Source: Motilimonas cestriensis | GTDB lineage: Bacteria; Pseudomonadota; Gammaproteobacteria; Enterobacterales; CBDFNC01 | Reading direction: 5' to 3' | Length of the DNA: 64,000 nucleotides | Assembly (NCBI RefSeq): GCF_021295315.1 | Contig: NZ_JAIMJA010000023.1 | Span: 1 to 64,000 of the forward strand | In this document: positions 10,335-17,753 of the stretch, one piece after another | How the letters are laid out: every line of letters starts with the position of its first letter | Numbering within the stretch: position 1 is the first letter of the stretch | Made by a program: the position numbers and the translations under genes | The notes under the pieces: model-generated | Told to the model about the DNA's origin: nothing | The model's input: only the letters and a program-made list of their open reading frames with translations | Databases searched by the model: none

Positions 10335-11602
10335 TTTTGTTATTAAATACTTTTATTAAAGCTCGCTATAAAAGGTTTCATCAGCGCCAACAACTGCAAG
10401 ATTGGCAAGTGCAACAAGTAGACAAGCACCTTGCTTGGGTTTGCCGACACTCGCCTTATTATCGCGCGTTACAAGGGGCTAAGCTGGATCAATTCCCAAT
10501 CATGAATAAACAGCAAATGATGGCAAATTTTGACCAGTTGAACACCTGTGGATTAGAGCAAGCACAATTGTTTGAATGCGCGATTAATGCGGAGAAAAAG
10601 CGCCATTTTAGTGACTCTACAATTGGTGACATTACTGTGGGGTTATCATCAGGCACATCTGGCCAGCGCGGTTTGTTTTTGGCCAGCCCACAAGAGCGAC
10701 AGATTTGGGCCGGCAATATTCTCGGTAAATTATTACCCAGCCTGATAACTAAGCACCGTATTGCCTTAGTGTTAAGAGCAAATAGCCCACTTTATGGCAC
10801 CGTTAACAAAGGGCCGATTCAGTTTTGCTATATAGATATCACGCTGCCGATTGAAGTGTGGATGAAGCAGTTAGATGCGTTTCAACCCAGCTTGTTGATT
10901 GGCAGTGCCCAAGCATTACAATTGTGCGCCTTGTATACGGGGAAATACAGCCAGAAAGCCATTCAACCTCAGCGCATCATTTCTGGGGCTGAAGTGCTAA
11001 CACCAGCAGATAAACACTGGCTACAGCAAAAATTTAACTGCCCGATTCATGAAATTTATCAATGCACAGAAGGCTTTTTAGGATGCACGGATCAGCAAGG
11101 GCAAATGCGTTGGAACGAAGATATAGTGCTAATTGAAAAGCATTGGCTAAATGCAGAAAAAACTCATTATAGCCCAATAATTACCGACTTCCGCCGCCGT
11201 ACACAACCAGTGATCCGTTATCAACTGGACGATATTATTGTGGCGAAACAAGACTCGGGTATATTCGAAGCGATTGGGGCGATAGCCGGTCGTTGTGGCG
11301 ACTGTTTAAGTTTGCTTGGACAGGGACGACAAAAAGGCTGCAAAGTGCCTGTATTACCAGATCTTATCTATCGGGCCATCACTCTAAAAATTGATGAGCA
11401 TTGTGATTATAAAATTTCACAGCTAGCGGATGATTGCATTGAAATAGCTGCAGAGCCAACCTATCACCAGAGAATACAACAAGCGTTAAGTGAGCTTTTT
11501 GCGCAGCAAAATGTACTACCTGTGACATTTATGTTTGCGCCTAAACCAGTATGGCAGGCCGCAAACAAGCAGCGTAGAGTGATCAACTTATGCGGATCTT
11601 AA
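10331..11602 (+). CDS. Adenylate-forming enzyme related to PaaK/CapK (coenzyme F390 synthetase-like)
   Basis: A 423-residue member of the ANL/adenylate-forming superfamily, in the shorter PaaK/CapK-like branch. The phosphate-binding loop is SSGTSGQRG near residues 104-112, and YQCTEG near 243-248 corresponds to the acyl-adenylate motif. DFRRRTQPVIRYQLDD near 281-296 is the hinge-type motif. Such proteins activate a carboxylate as acyl-AMP. The start is GTG at 10331, overlapping the upstream stop by 4 bases; no ATG fits. The partner carboxylate is unknown. In context it may activate the beta-hydroxy acid produced upstream, as OleC does, or a separate acid for the ATP-grasp or acyltransferase genes. 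Confidence 0.82.
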   Translation: MILLLNTFIKARYKRFHQRQQLQDWQVQQVDKHLAWVCRHSPYYRALQGAKLDQFPIMNKQQMMANFDQLNTCGLEQAQLFECAINAEKKRHFSDSTIGDITVGLSSGTSGQRGLFLASPQERQIWAGNILGKLLPSLITKHRIALVLRANSPLYGTVNKGPIQFCYIDITLPIEVWMKQLDAFQPSLLIGSAQALQLCALYTGKYSQKAIQPQRIISGAEVLTPADKHWLQQKFNCPIHEIYQCTEGFLGCTDQQGQMRWNEDIVLIEKHWLNAEKTHYSPIITDFRRRTQPVIRYQLDDIIVAKQDSGIFEAIGAIAGRCGDCLSLLGQGRQKGCKVPVLPDLIYRAITLKIDEHCDYKISQLADDCIEIAAEPTYHQRIQQALSELFAQQNVLPVTFMFAPKPVWQAANKQRRVINLCGS

Positions 11603-12693
11603 TTACAGGAGCCAGAGCGCCTGTTGCCCTTGAATGGGCGCGAATTTTATTGGCGCAAGGGCATCAGGTATTTCTAAGTGATTGCTGTCGTTTTCCTGTT
11701 GGCAAATTTGTGCCTGGGATCAGCGGTTACATACAAACGAGTTCGCCGCGATCAGAGCCTAAGCAATACCAGTGCCAAATAACCGCATTGGTTAAACAAC
11801 ATCAAATTACATTACTTATTCCCACCTGTGAGGAAGTTTTTTACTTAGCCCAGTTTAGCCACCGTCTAAACGGGGTTAATACTTTAATTTGTGATGCTCC
11901 GTTACTATTTGGCTTACATGATAAATTTCAATTGTTTACCTTGTTAGCAGGGCTGCCGGGAGTGCGCCTACCCAGGACTAAAAAAATCACCCGCGTACAG
12001 CAAATTGATCTTAAATGGGACAGCATATTAAAGCCCACTTTTTGCCGGTTTGGCGAGCAAGTGATCCGTAATATTAATCAGGCCAGCCTGCAAGAAATAA
12101 CAGTAAGTCCGCAACAGTCTTGGGTGCAGCAACAGAAACTTACTGGACAAGCATTTTGTAATTACGCCTTATGTGATCGTGGCGTTATCATCGCTCACCA
12201 AGTTTATCTTCCTGAATATCGTGTTAATCAGTCTGCGGCGACCTATTTTAGGCCAACAGTTAATCGGGCTATCAATGAATTCATGTCTGCTTTTGTCAGT
12301 ACTTATCACTTTCATGGACAAGTATCCTTTGATTTTATCGAGCACCTAGGCAGCATATACGTTATAGAGTGTAACCCAAGGACAACCAGTGGCTTGCACC
12401 TAATTGCGGATAACTTACATTGGCCCAGTATGAACACGCCAATGGAGAACTCACAGAATAAAGCCAAGTATGTTGGCCTTGCCATGTTGTTAGCTGGTGG
12501 GGGTAAGGCATTATTGAACGCTAAGATATGGCGTGATTTTCATCAAGGTGACAACGTTTTGGCTAGTAAACGCTACCCGCTGCGGCCGTGGGTACTGCTA
12601 TTAAGCACGGGAGAATTATTATTGAAATCATTACGACAGCGAAAAAGCGTAACGGCAGCCAGCACTGACGACATTGAATGGAATGGGGAGTGA
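11590..12693 (+). CDS. ATP-grasp ligase (carbamoyl-phosphate-synthase-like)
   Basis: A 367-residue ATP-grasp protein. An N-terminal Rossmann-like subdomain begins MRILITGARAP. An ATP-binding core follows, with KPTFCRFGEQ near residues 148-157 and the Mg-binding ECNPRTTSG near 263-271. ATP-grasp ligases form amide or ester bonds from a carboxylate through an acyl phosphate. It overlaps the end of the adenylate-forming gene by 13 bases. Together with the downstream acyltransferase this implies that the pathway ends in ligation of a polar group, possibly an amino acid. That product idea is only inference. Confidence 0.83.
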   Translation: MRILITGARAPVALEWARILLAQGHQVFLSDCCRFPVGKFVPGISGYIQTSSPRSEPKQYQCQITALVKQHQITLLIPTCEEVFYLAQFSHRLNGVNTLICDAPLLFGLHDKFQLFTLLAGLPGVRLPRTKKITRVQQIDLKWDSILKPTFCRFGEQVIRNINQASLQEITVSPQQSWVQQQKLTGQAFCNYALCDRGVIIAHQVYLPEYRVNQSAATYFRPTVNRAINEFMSAFVSTYHFHGQVSFDFIEHLGSIYVIECNPRTTSGLHLIADNLHWPSMNTPMENSQNKAKYVGLAMLLAGGGKALLNAKIWRDFHQGDNVLASKRYPLRPWVLLLSTGELLLKSLRQRKSVTAASTDDIEWNGE

Positions 12694-12695
12694 GC

Positions 12696-13769
12696 ATGTT
12701 AAACGCGCAGCAGTGGCATCAAGGTTATTTCGAAATGATGTTAGAGGGCAGTAAAATTGCGCAACTGGATGCTGATTTTGTGTATTATCAGCAGCAAGGG
12801 TTAACAATTCCCGCTACGATCAGCCACACCAAGGTGAACAACAGTTATGTGGTTTCGCCGTTAACGCTAATCACCGGTTATGCACAAGATGAAATCCCCA
12901 AAGTACGTTTTGCTGCCTTACGTTGGTTTAGTTATCAGCTAGTTAAGATCGTTGAGAAGCCCTTGCAGTTAGCGGGGGTGGGCACTGTGCAAACCTTAAA
13001 CAATCAATGTTTATCTACTAATATGTATTGCCAAGGGTGGCAGACCATTAATTTATCGAAACTGCGCACGCAAGCATTGCAAACCCGCAGTGGGCACGCT
13101 CTGTTGCTGCGCTCTTTAAATGCAGCCCAACATTCCCCTATTATTGAGCGTTGTGAGCAAGACGGTTGGTTAGCCATTGTTACTCGTCAAGTTTACCTGC
13201 ATACAGACTGGTCGGCAGTGGTTGCAGGCAAAGATTTAAAAACAGATTTACGACTACTAAAACAACCACAATGGACTTTTAAAAAGTTAGTTACTGAGCA
13301 AGAAATAGAGCGGGCTAAAGTGCTTTATGACGCACTATATTTAGGTAAATACAGTGAGCATAACATTCAATTTACGTTGTCTTTCTTTAACCATGGGGTG
13401 CAATCGGGGCTGTTGTCGCTATATGGTTTGTTTTATCAAGAAGAGATGCTCGCCTGTGTTGGCATGGTGATTATTGACGGCGACATGACATGCCCAATAC
13501 TGGGTTATGATCTTCAGCAACCGCAAAAACTAGGGCTTTATCGGCGCGCTTCTGCCTTTACTATCAATTATGCCCAGCAGCATAATTTACGATTTAACAT
13601 GAGTTCAGGTGCGCCTTGGTTTAAACGCAATCGTAAAGCCAAAGCAGAAATTGAATATAGCTATGTTTACTGCCAGCATTTAAGCAAACCAAAGCAATGG
13701 GTATGGAAAACCTTTGCTTGGTTAACCAAACATTTTTATCGCCCAATTTTAGAAAAACAAGGCTTATAA
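12696..13769 (+). CDS. FemAB/GNAT-fold acyltransferase-like protein
   Basis: A 357-residue protein without strong motifs. The C-terminal ~170 residues look like a GNAT-fold or FemAB-like domain. LACVGMVIIDGDM is followed by a helix, then FNMSSGAPWFKRNRKA near residues 305-320, which resembles the substrate/cofactor patch of FemAB relatives. Such enzymes transfer amino acids from tRNA or acyl groups. I chose ATG 12696 because GGGGAG sits 5 bases before it; an in-frame ATG at 12678 would overlap the ATP-grasp gene. It is the last gene of the six-gene operon, and about 48 bases later a metY 3'-end remnant marks the end of the inserted segment. Confidence 0.62.
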   Translation: MLNAQQWHQGYFEMMLEGSKIAQLDADFVYYQQQGLTIPATISHTKVNNSYVVSPLTLITGYAQDEIPKVRFAALRWFSYQLVKIVEKPLQLAGVGTVQTLNNQCLSTNMYCQGWQTINLSKLRTQALQTRSGHALLLRSLNAAQHSPIIERCEQDGWLAIVTRQVYLHTDWSAVVAGKDLKTDLRLLKQPQWTFKKLVTEQEIERAKVLYDALYLGKYSEHNIQFTLSFFNHGVQSGLLSLYGLFYQEEMLACVGMVIIDGDMTCPILGYDLQQPQKLGLYRRASAFTINYAQQHNLRFNMSSGAPWFKRNRKAKAEIEYSYVYCQHLSKPKQWVWKTFAWLTKHFYRPILEKQGL

Positions 13770-13817
13770 AATAGAGTGGTTATCTCGTAAACCTCACTGA
13801 AGACACGTGGATAATTC

Positions 13818-13881
13818 TATCGGCATTGAAAATATCGACGAGATGATTGCTGGTATAAAACAGACGCTGCCTAAAGTTTAA
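13818..13881 (+). pseudogene. Displaced 3'-end fragment of a second metY
   Basis: About 64 bases encode IGIENIDEMIAGIKQTLPKV and a TAA, clearly homologous to the last 21 codons of metY (7119-7184). The sequence has diverged a lot from the intact gene, so it is not a recent local duplication. It lies immediately after the six-gene cluster, on the same strand as metY, as expected if the cluster entered at the metY 3' end and pushed the old end away. Confidence 0.8.
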
Positions 13882-13924
13882 CATTGTAAGTTTCTCTGAT
13901 TAGATAAGGTGGTATATGCCGCCT

Positions 13925-14506
13925 TTATTCAGCGGTTATATTTTCAAGTAATTGTTTTGCCGTTTCTTTGGCTGCTAAAACTGCTTCAGCTGGGTTATTG
14001 TGGTTTGCTATCCATAGTGCCAAATTTGTCAGTCCGCCATTTATAAAATGCGCCATGGCTTGATGTTTTACTGATGATTTTGTTGGGTGAATTTTAGCCA
14101 GTAATTCAGTAACCGATTTAATGCATTGAGCCGCTGCTAGGGTAAGCTGTTCCGGCTCAAGTATAGAGTATGCATCGCGTAACATAATGCGTTGGACTTC
14201 TTGCTCTGAAGCCATTTCTAAGTAGGTTTCGACACGCCTTATTAATGCTTCTTTTGGAGAATTGGCACGACTTTCAACAGCAATTAACTTCGCATCCATT
14301 TCATTATCAATCAATTGTACAACAGCATAGAAAAGCCCTTTCTTATTGCCAAAATGATGATATAAGGCGCCACGAGTGAGGCCTACGGCTGCTGTAAGTT
14401 CCTCTAAGGGGGTGCCTGAAAACCCTTTACTCGCAAATAGAGCCCGCGCTTGCATAATGAGCTCTGTGCGTGTTTTCTCTGTCATGTTTTTTCTTGATAC
14501 AGCCAT
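13925..14506 (-). CDS. TetR/AcrR-family transcriptional repressor
   Basis: An N-terminal TetR helix-turn-helix is visible: LFASKGFSGTPLEELTAAVGL and TRGALYHHFGNKKGLFYAV follow the usual pattern. A helical ligand-binding domain makes up the rest. I placed the start at the ATG at 14506 (MAVSRKNMTEKTRTE), giving about 193 residues. The ATG at 14485 (MTEKTRT) is equally possible. The frame stays open up to 14566, but that would put the operators inside the gene. It is divergent from an MFS transporter, with two palindromic operators between the starts, so it very likely represses the transporter and itself. Confidence 0.88.
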   Translation of the reverse strand: MAVSRKNMTEKTRTELIMQARALFASKGFSGTPLEELTAAVGLTRGALYHHFGNKKGLFYAVVQLIDNEMDAKLIAVESRANSPKEALIRRVETYLEMASEQEVQRIMLRDAYSILEPEQLTLAAAQCIKSVTELLAKIHPTKSSVKHQAMAHFINGGLTNLALWIANHNNPAEAVLAAKETAKQLLENITAE

Positions 14507-14539
14507 AAGAATATTTTTTTTGCGAACGGATAGGTTTTT

Positions 14540-14570
14540 ATAATTGACATACATAGTGTATGTCAATTAT
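14540..14570. promoter_or_regulatory. Operator palindrome 1 (TetR-type)
   Basis: A 31-bp perfect palindrome with 14-base arms around a 3-base centre; the core is TTGACATACA-N3-TGTATGTCAA at 14544-14566. It lies in the divergent tetR/MFS promoter region and includes a -35-like TTGACA, so a repressor bound here would block RNA polymerase. Confidence 0.9.
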
Positions 14571-14571
14571 T

Positions 14572-14594
14572 TTAACATACACAGTGTATGTTAA
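14572..14594. promoter_or_regulatory. Operator palindrome 2 (TetR-type)
   Basis: A 23-bp perfect palindrome with 10-base arms, TTAACATACA-N3-TGTATGTTAA. It shares the CATACA-N3-TGTATG core with operator 1. The two centres are 28 bp apart. It ends 21 bases before the MFS start codon. Confidence 0.9.
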
Positions 14595-14615
14595 TGGTGT
14601 TCCCAAGGAGAGCAA

Positions 14616-15824
14616 ATGCATAACCCTTACTCGATGATTTTTAAAATGAAAGGCACAAAGGCTTTTAGTAGTGCGGGTTTTATTGCTCGCATGCCCTTGT
14701 CTATGATGGCGATAGGGTTGATTACAATGATGTCACAACTTTATGATTCTTATTGGGTTGCTGGCTCTATAGCGGCTGTTTTTACTTTTACAATGGCATT
14801 TTCGGCGCCTCAATTATCAAGGCTGATTGATAAATATGGACAAAGAGCGGTGGTGTTGCCTGCGACAATGCTAAGTGTCGTGGCAACCTTGATTTTACTG
14901 TGGTTAAGTTATGTTCAAGCACCGATTTGGAGTTTATATATAGCAGCCATTATTGCGGGAATAATGCCAAGCATTCCCGCCTTAGTGAGAGCGAGGTGGA
15001 GTTATGTGCAACAAGATCCCGATCTACTCAATAGCGCATATTCCTTCGAATCTGTATTGGATGAAATCGCCTTTGTTGTCGGCCCACCACTTTCTATCGC
15101 ATTAAGTACTCTGGTTTTCCCTCAAGCGGGGCCACTATTGGCGATTGTTTTATTTTTGTTAGGCAGTCTTTGGCTGGTTTCACAATCGGCTACTGAGCCT
15201 AAAGTTGTTCCCAGTGAGAATACAGTAATGAGTTCTGCGTTAAGAAATCCGCTCGTACAACTATTAACAATATGCTTGCTCGCTTTGGGGGTCATTGTGG
15301 GAGCGGTTGATGTGCTAAGTGTTGCTTTTGCAAATCAGCACGGCTCACCTTTAGCGGCCAGTATTGTGCTATCAATGTATGCACTAGGCTCGTGTATTTC
15401 AGGGTTTGGTTTTGGTGCATTGAAATGGAAAGTGCCGATGGTTGACCTGTTGGTTCGTTTTGCATTTTTCACATTACTTACTAGTTTTGCGTTATTAGGT
15501 GCTAGCCAAGTATTTGGCTTAGCTTTGGTTATGTTTGTTGCTGGGCTTGCCTTTGCACCAACAATGATTATTGCAATGGGATTAGTGGAAAAAAATGTTG
15601 TTAAGCAGCAATTAACTGAAGGGTTGACTTGGCTGATCACAGGCTTAGGCATGGGAATTGCTATCGGCGCGGCCGTGACTGGTTGGGTGGTTGATAATTT
15701 CACTGTAAGTCATGGTTTTTGGATTGCAATCGCAGCGGCCGGATGTGTTGTTCTTATTTCAGTGGTTTTATACAAGCGATTTAAGAAAAATATAAAAAGT
15801 GAACGAACCTCTTTCGTCATGTAA
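14616..15824 (+). CDS. MFS transporter (probable drug/metabolite efflux)
   Basis: A 402-residue protein with about 12 hydrophobic segments in two six-helix halves. The MFS motif region LIDKYGQRAVVLP lies between helices 2 and 3 (residues about 69-81). The start ATG at 14616 has a strong AAGGAG ribosome binding site 7 bases upstream. It is divergent from a TetR repressor with two palindromic operators, the usual arrangement for an inducible efflux pump. The substrate cannot be read from sequence. Confidence 0.87.
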   Translation: MHNPYSMIFKMKGTKAFSSAGFIARMPLSMMAIGLITMMSQLYDSYWVAGSIAAVFTFTMAFSAPQLSRLIDKYGQRAVVLPATMLSVVATLILLWLSYVQAPIWSLYIAAIIAGIMPSIPALVRARWSYVQQDPDLLNSAYSFESVLDEIAFVVGPPLSIALSTLVFPQAGPLLAIVLFLLGSLWLVSQSATEPKVVPSENTVMSSALRNPLVQLLTICLLALGVIVGAVDVLSVAFANQHGSPLAASIVLSMYALGSCISGFGFGALKWKVPMVDLLVRFAFFTLLTSFALLGASQVFGLALVMFVAGLAFAPTMIIAMGLVEKNVVKQQLTEGLTWLITGLGMGIAIGAAVTGWVVDNFTVSHGFWIAIAAAGCVVLISVVLYKRFKKNIKSERTSFVM

Positions 15825-16038
15825 ACGATTATTTTGGCACGCTTGAGGAAGTGTGACGAGGCCCGTTTATTTAGGTCTATTCAAATAGAGATCAAGTATC
15901 TTAGAGTTTTTAAATTGTTGAAGGAATAAGCGAGCATAGCTCATAGATGGTCTCACTTTTGCCTAAGCTAGCTGAGGCTAGGCGGTAATCAGGCATTTTT
16001 TAAAATCAATAAAAAATCAAAAAAAAGACAGTTAGATG

Positions 16039-16067
16039 TTCATTTTTAGTCTGCTTGCTTTTATAAT
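16039..16067 (+). promoter_or_regulatory. Likely sigma-70 promoter of traT
   Basis: A perfect -10 box TATAAT at 16062-16067 has a weak -35 (TTCATT at 16039) at 17-base spacing. It lies 40 bases before the traT start codon. The 15825-16106 gap otherwise holds no gene. Confidence 0.6.
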
Positions 16068-16106
16068 GGCGCTTTTAATCTTTTCCAATTATTAAGGTTC
16101 ATTATA

Positions 16107-16883
16107 ATGAAGTGTAAATTGTTAAAATTTGCTCCTGTGTTAGCCCTATCAACCATTCTTTTAGGATGTTCTGCAGCACAAACTGCGATGAAAAAAAGCG
16201 AGCTATCTATTGATTCTCAGACTTCCTTTTCAGTGGTTTTGGAGCCTGTTGCGCCTTCTAAGCGTATAGTTTACGCAAAAGTACGCGATTTAAGTGGGAA
16301 TTCTATGCGTAAAGATATGCAGCGCCAATTAGAAAGCTTATTTATAAATGAAGGTTTTGTTGTTACGAACGATCCTGACAAAGCAAATATGATGATTACC
16401 GCTTCGATTATCGCGGCTGAAAAAGCGACAGCAGCTGACGCTAATCGTTATTTGCATTCAGGTTATAAGGGCGGAGCAGAAGGAGCTCTTGCTGCTGGTA
16501 GTGTATCAGCTATCGCTGGTGGTAGTGGTTCTGGCGTTGCAACTGCTGCAGTGGCTGGTGCTGCCATTGGGTTTCTTGCTGATACTTTAGTTGAAGATGT
16601 ATATTATACTTTTGTTATGGATGTTCAGCTTCGCGAGCGGCCATTAGACGGAGACGTTATTTCAAATGCAACTAAAAACAATAGCTCAAAGCGAGTAACA
16701 AGTAAAAATACTTCTACGTCTTCTAATAGCAACAGTTCTGTGACTAGAGGTGACAATTTCAAGTGGATTGTATACGAAACTAGAATTGTAACCACAGCAA
16801 ACAAGATGAACTTGGAAATAACAGAAGCTATACCTGCCGTACAAAGTCGTACAGCTGAAACGCTTACAGAAATGATGTTGTAA
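16107..16883 (+). CDS. traT: TraT-family complement-resistance/surface-exclusion lipoprotein
   Basis: A 258-residue outer-membrane lipoprotein. The signal peptide ends in lipobox LLGC (Cys near residue 21). The body follows TraT: a glycine/alanine-rich hydrophobic stretch at about 115-155, the block ADTLVEDVYYTFVMDVQLRER near 157-177, and a C-terminal ANKMNLEITEA-like region. TraT was first known from F-like plasmids, where it limits conjugation between like cells and raises serum resistance. Chromosomal homologues also exist. No tra genes are nearby, so this copy is probably a chromosomal cargo gene. A serine/asparagine-rich insert near residues 190-215 is longer than in the plasmid protein. 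Confidence 0.9.
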   Translation: MKCKLLKFAPVLALSTILLGCSAAQTAMKKSELSIDSQTSFSVVLEPVAPSKRIVYAKVRDLSGNSMRKDMQRQLESLFINEGFVVTNDPDKANMMITASIIAAEKATAADANRYLHSGYKGGAEGALAAGSVSAIAGGSGSGVATAAVAGAAIGFLADTLVEDVYYTFVMDVQLRERPLDGDVISNATKNNSSKRVTSKNTSTSSNSNSSVTRGDNFKWIVYETRIVTTANKMNLEITEAIPAVQSRTAETLTEMML

Positions 16884-16895
16884 TTATTGAGAAAG

Positions 16896-16916
16896 CAGAG
16901 GGGGGCGTCCCCTCTG
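16896..16916 (+). terminator. Hairpin after traT
   Basis: CAGAGGGG and CCCCTCTG form an 8-bp GC-rich stem with a 5-base loop, 13 bases after the traT stop. The U-run is poor (GGTTCC follows), so termination may be inefficient. Confidence 0.55.
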
Positions 16917-16990
16917 GTTCCAACAAATAGCTCCTTAGCGCATGATAAGTTTCACTAAATTTAGCTAAATCTGATTTGTCGTTAAATCAA

Positions 16991-17327
16991 TTCACCGATG
17001 AACTCTTTCCAAATTCTATAAGGCTTAGACACCTTAGGTTTATGTATGGAACGTCATTATGATAATACGGAAAAATTAGCAGCCTATTTATCGATTCACG
17101 ATAAAGTAGAGTGGGTTAATAACGCCGCGATACCAGACAGTTAATATCGCGCGGTGGGCGAAAGAATCTGCTACGTCAAAGCCTCAGGGATTTTAAGTTT
17201 TGGTATTAAAGGCGGCGCAGCCACGGGTGGTAAGTTTATTGACGTTTTGCAGATGATTTTACGCCTAGTGAACATTAGCGATGCAAAATCGTTAGCGTGC
17301 CATCCTGCTTCAACTACCCATCGCCAG
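16991..17327 (+). pseudogene. Decayed internal fragment of a second metY
   Basis: About 337 bases align colinearly with metY positions 6729-7064. The match covers GMERHC-like, [20 protein letters not shown] and [20 protein letters not shown]. Stop codons interrupt the frame (in CTATAAGGC near 17020 and CAGTTAATATC near 17140). It lacks the 5' half and the 3' end; a separate 3'-end piece lies at 13818-13881. Together the two pieces nearly complete the 3' half of one ancestral second metY, in scrambled order. Confidence 0.88.
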
Positions 17328-17464
17328 AATAGATAGAAATGTTAAGATATTCTCACTTAGTGCGAACCATCATTAGAGAATTTAGTTCGGCTATTTATGG
17401 TTAACTCAATGGGCCTCAACCGTTAGAGGGACTTAAGCCCATCAAGTTATGCCGTTTCGAAGTT

Positions 17465-17674
17465 TTAAATGACTTTTTTCTGCGGTTGCTCACTGTGCGT
17501 GTTTTGTTGAGTAATCAAGTCGGTTTCTTTGGGTTGCTCTTCAGCCATTGCCTGCTTAAAGCCTTTAATGGTTGCACCAAGATCGCCGCCAATACCGCGA
17601 AGGCGCTTGGTGCCAAACAGCAACACAACAATAGCGGCAATAATAACAAGCTGCCAGATACTAATTCCTGCCAT
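17465..17674 (-). CDS. tatA: Sec-independent translocase protein TatA (stand-alone)
   Basis: A 69-residue protein with the TatA/E pattern. There is a short N-terminal membrane helix ([18 protein letters not shown], residues 4-21), the [14 protein letters not shown] hinge and amphipathic helix, and a polar C-tail. TatA oligomers form the passage for folded proteins through the inner membrane. No tatB or tatC is adjacent. Instead the gene follows, on the same strand, a PhoX phosphatase bearing a twin-arginine signal, so it probably serves as an extra TatA made when that substrate is made. A hairpin at 17713-17732 lies between the two genes and may tune read-through. Confidence 0.9.
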   Translation of the reverse strand: MAGISIWQLVIIAAIVVLLFGTKRLRGIGGDLGATIKGFKQAMAEEQPKETDLITQQNTHSEQPQKKVI

Positions 17675-17712
17675 GATGTTCCTTAAATATTTTAGTTGTT
17701 TAATGCTAGAAA

Positions 17713-17732
17713 AGCAGGCCGTCAGGCCTGCT
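17713..17732 (-). terminator. Hairpin between phoX and tatA
   Basis: On the minus strand AGCAGGCC and GGCCTGCT form a perfect 8-bp stem with a 4-base loop, followed by TTTTC. It lies 21 bases after the phoX stop and 38 before the tatA start. It should terminate most phoX transcripts or act as an attenuator. Confidence 0.7.
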
Positions 17733-17753
17733 GTTAGCCAAGGTTAATGAAGC

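Noticed and set aside
17154-17336. 60-residue plus-strand gene
   Set aside because: It is part of the decayed metY fragment; upstream stops and missing ends show it is not a gene.
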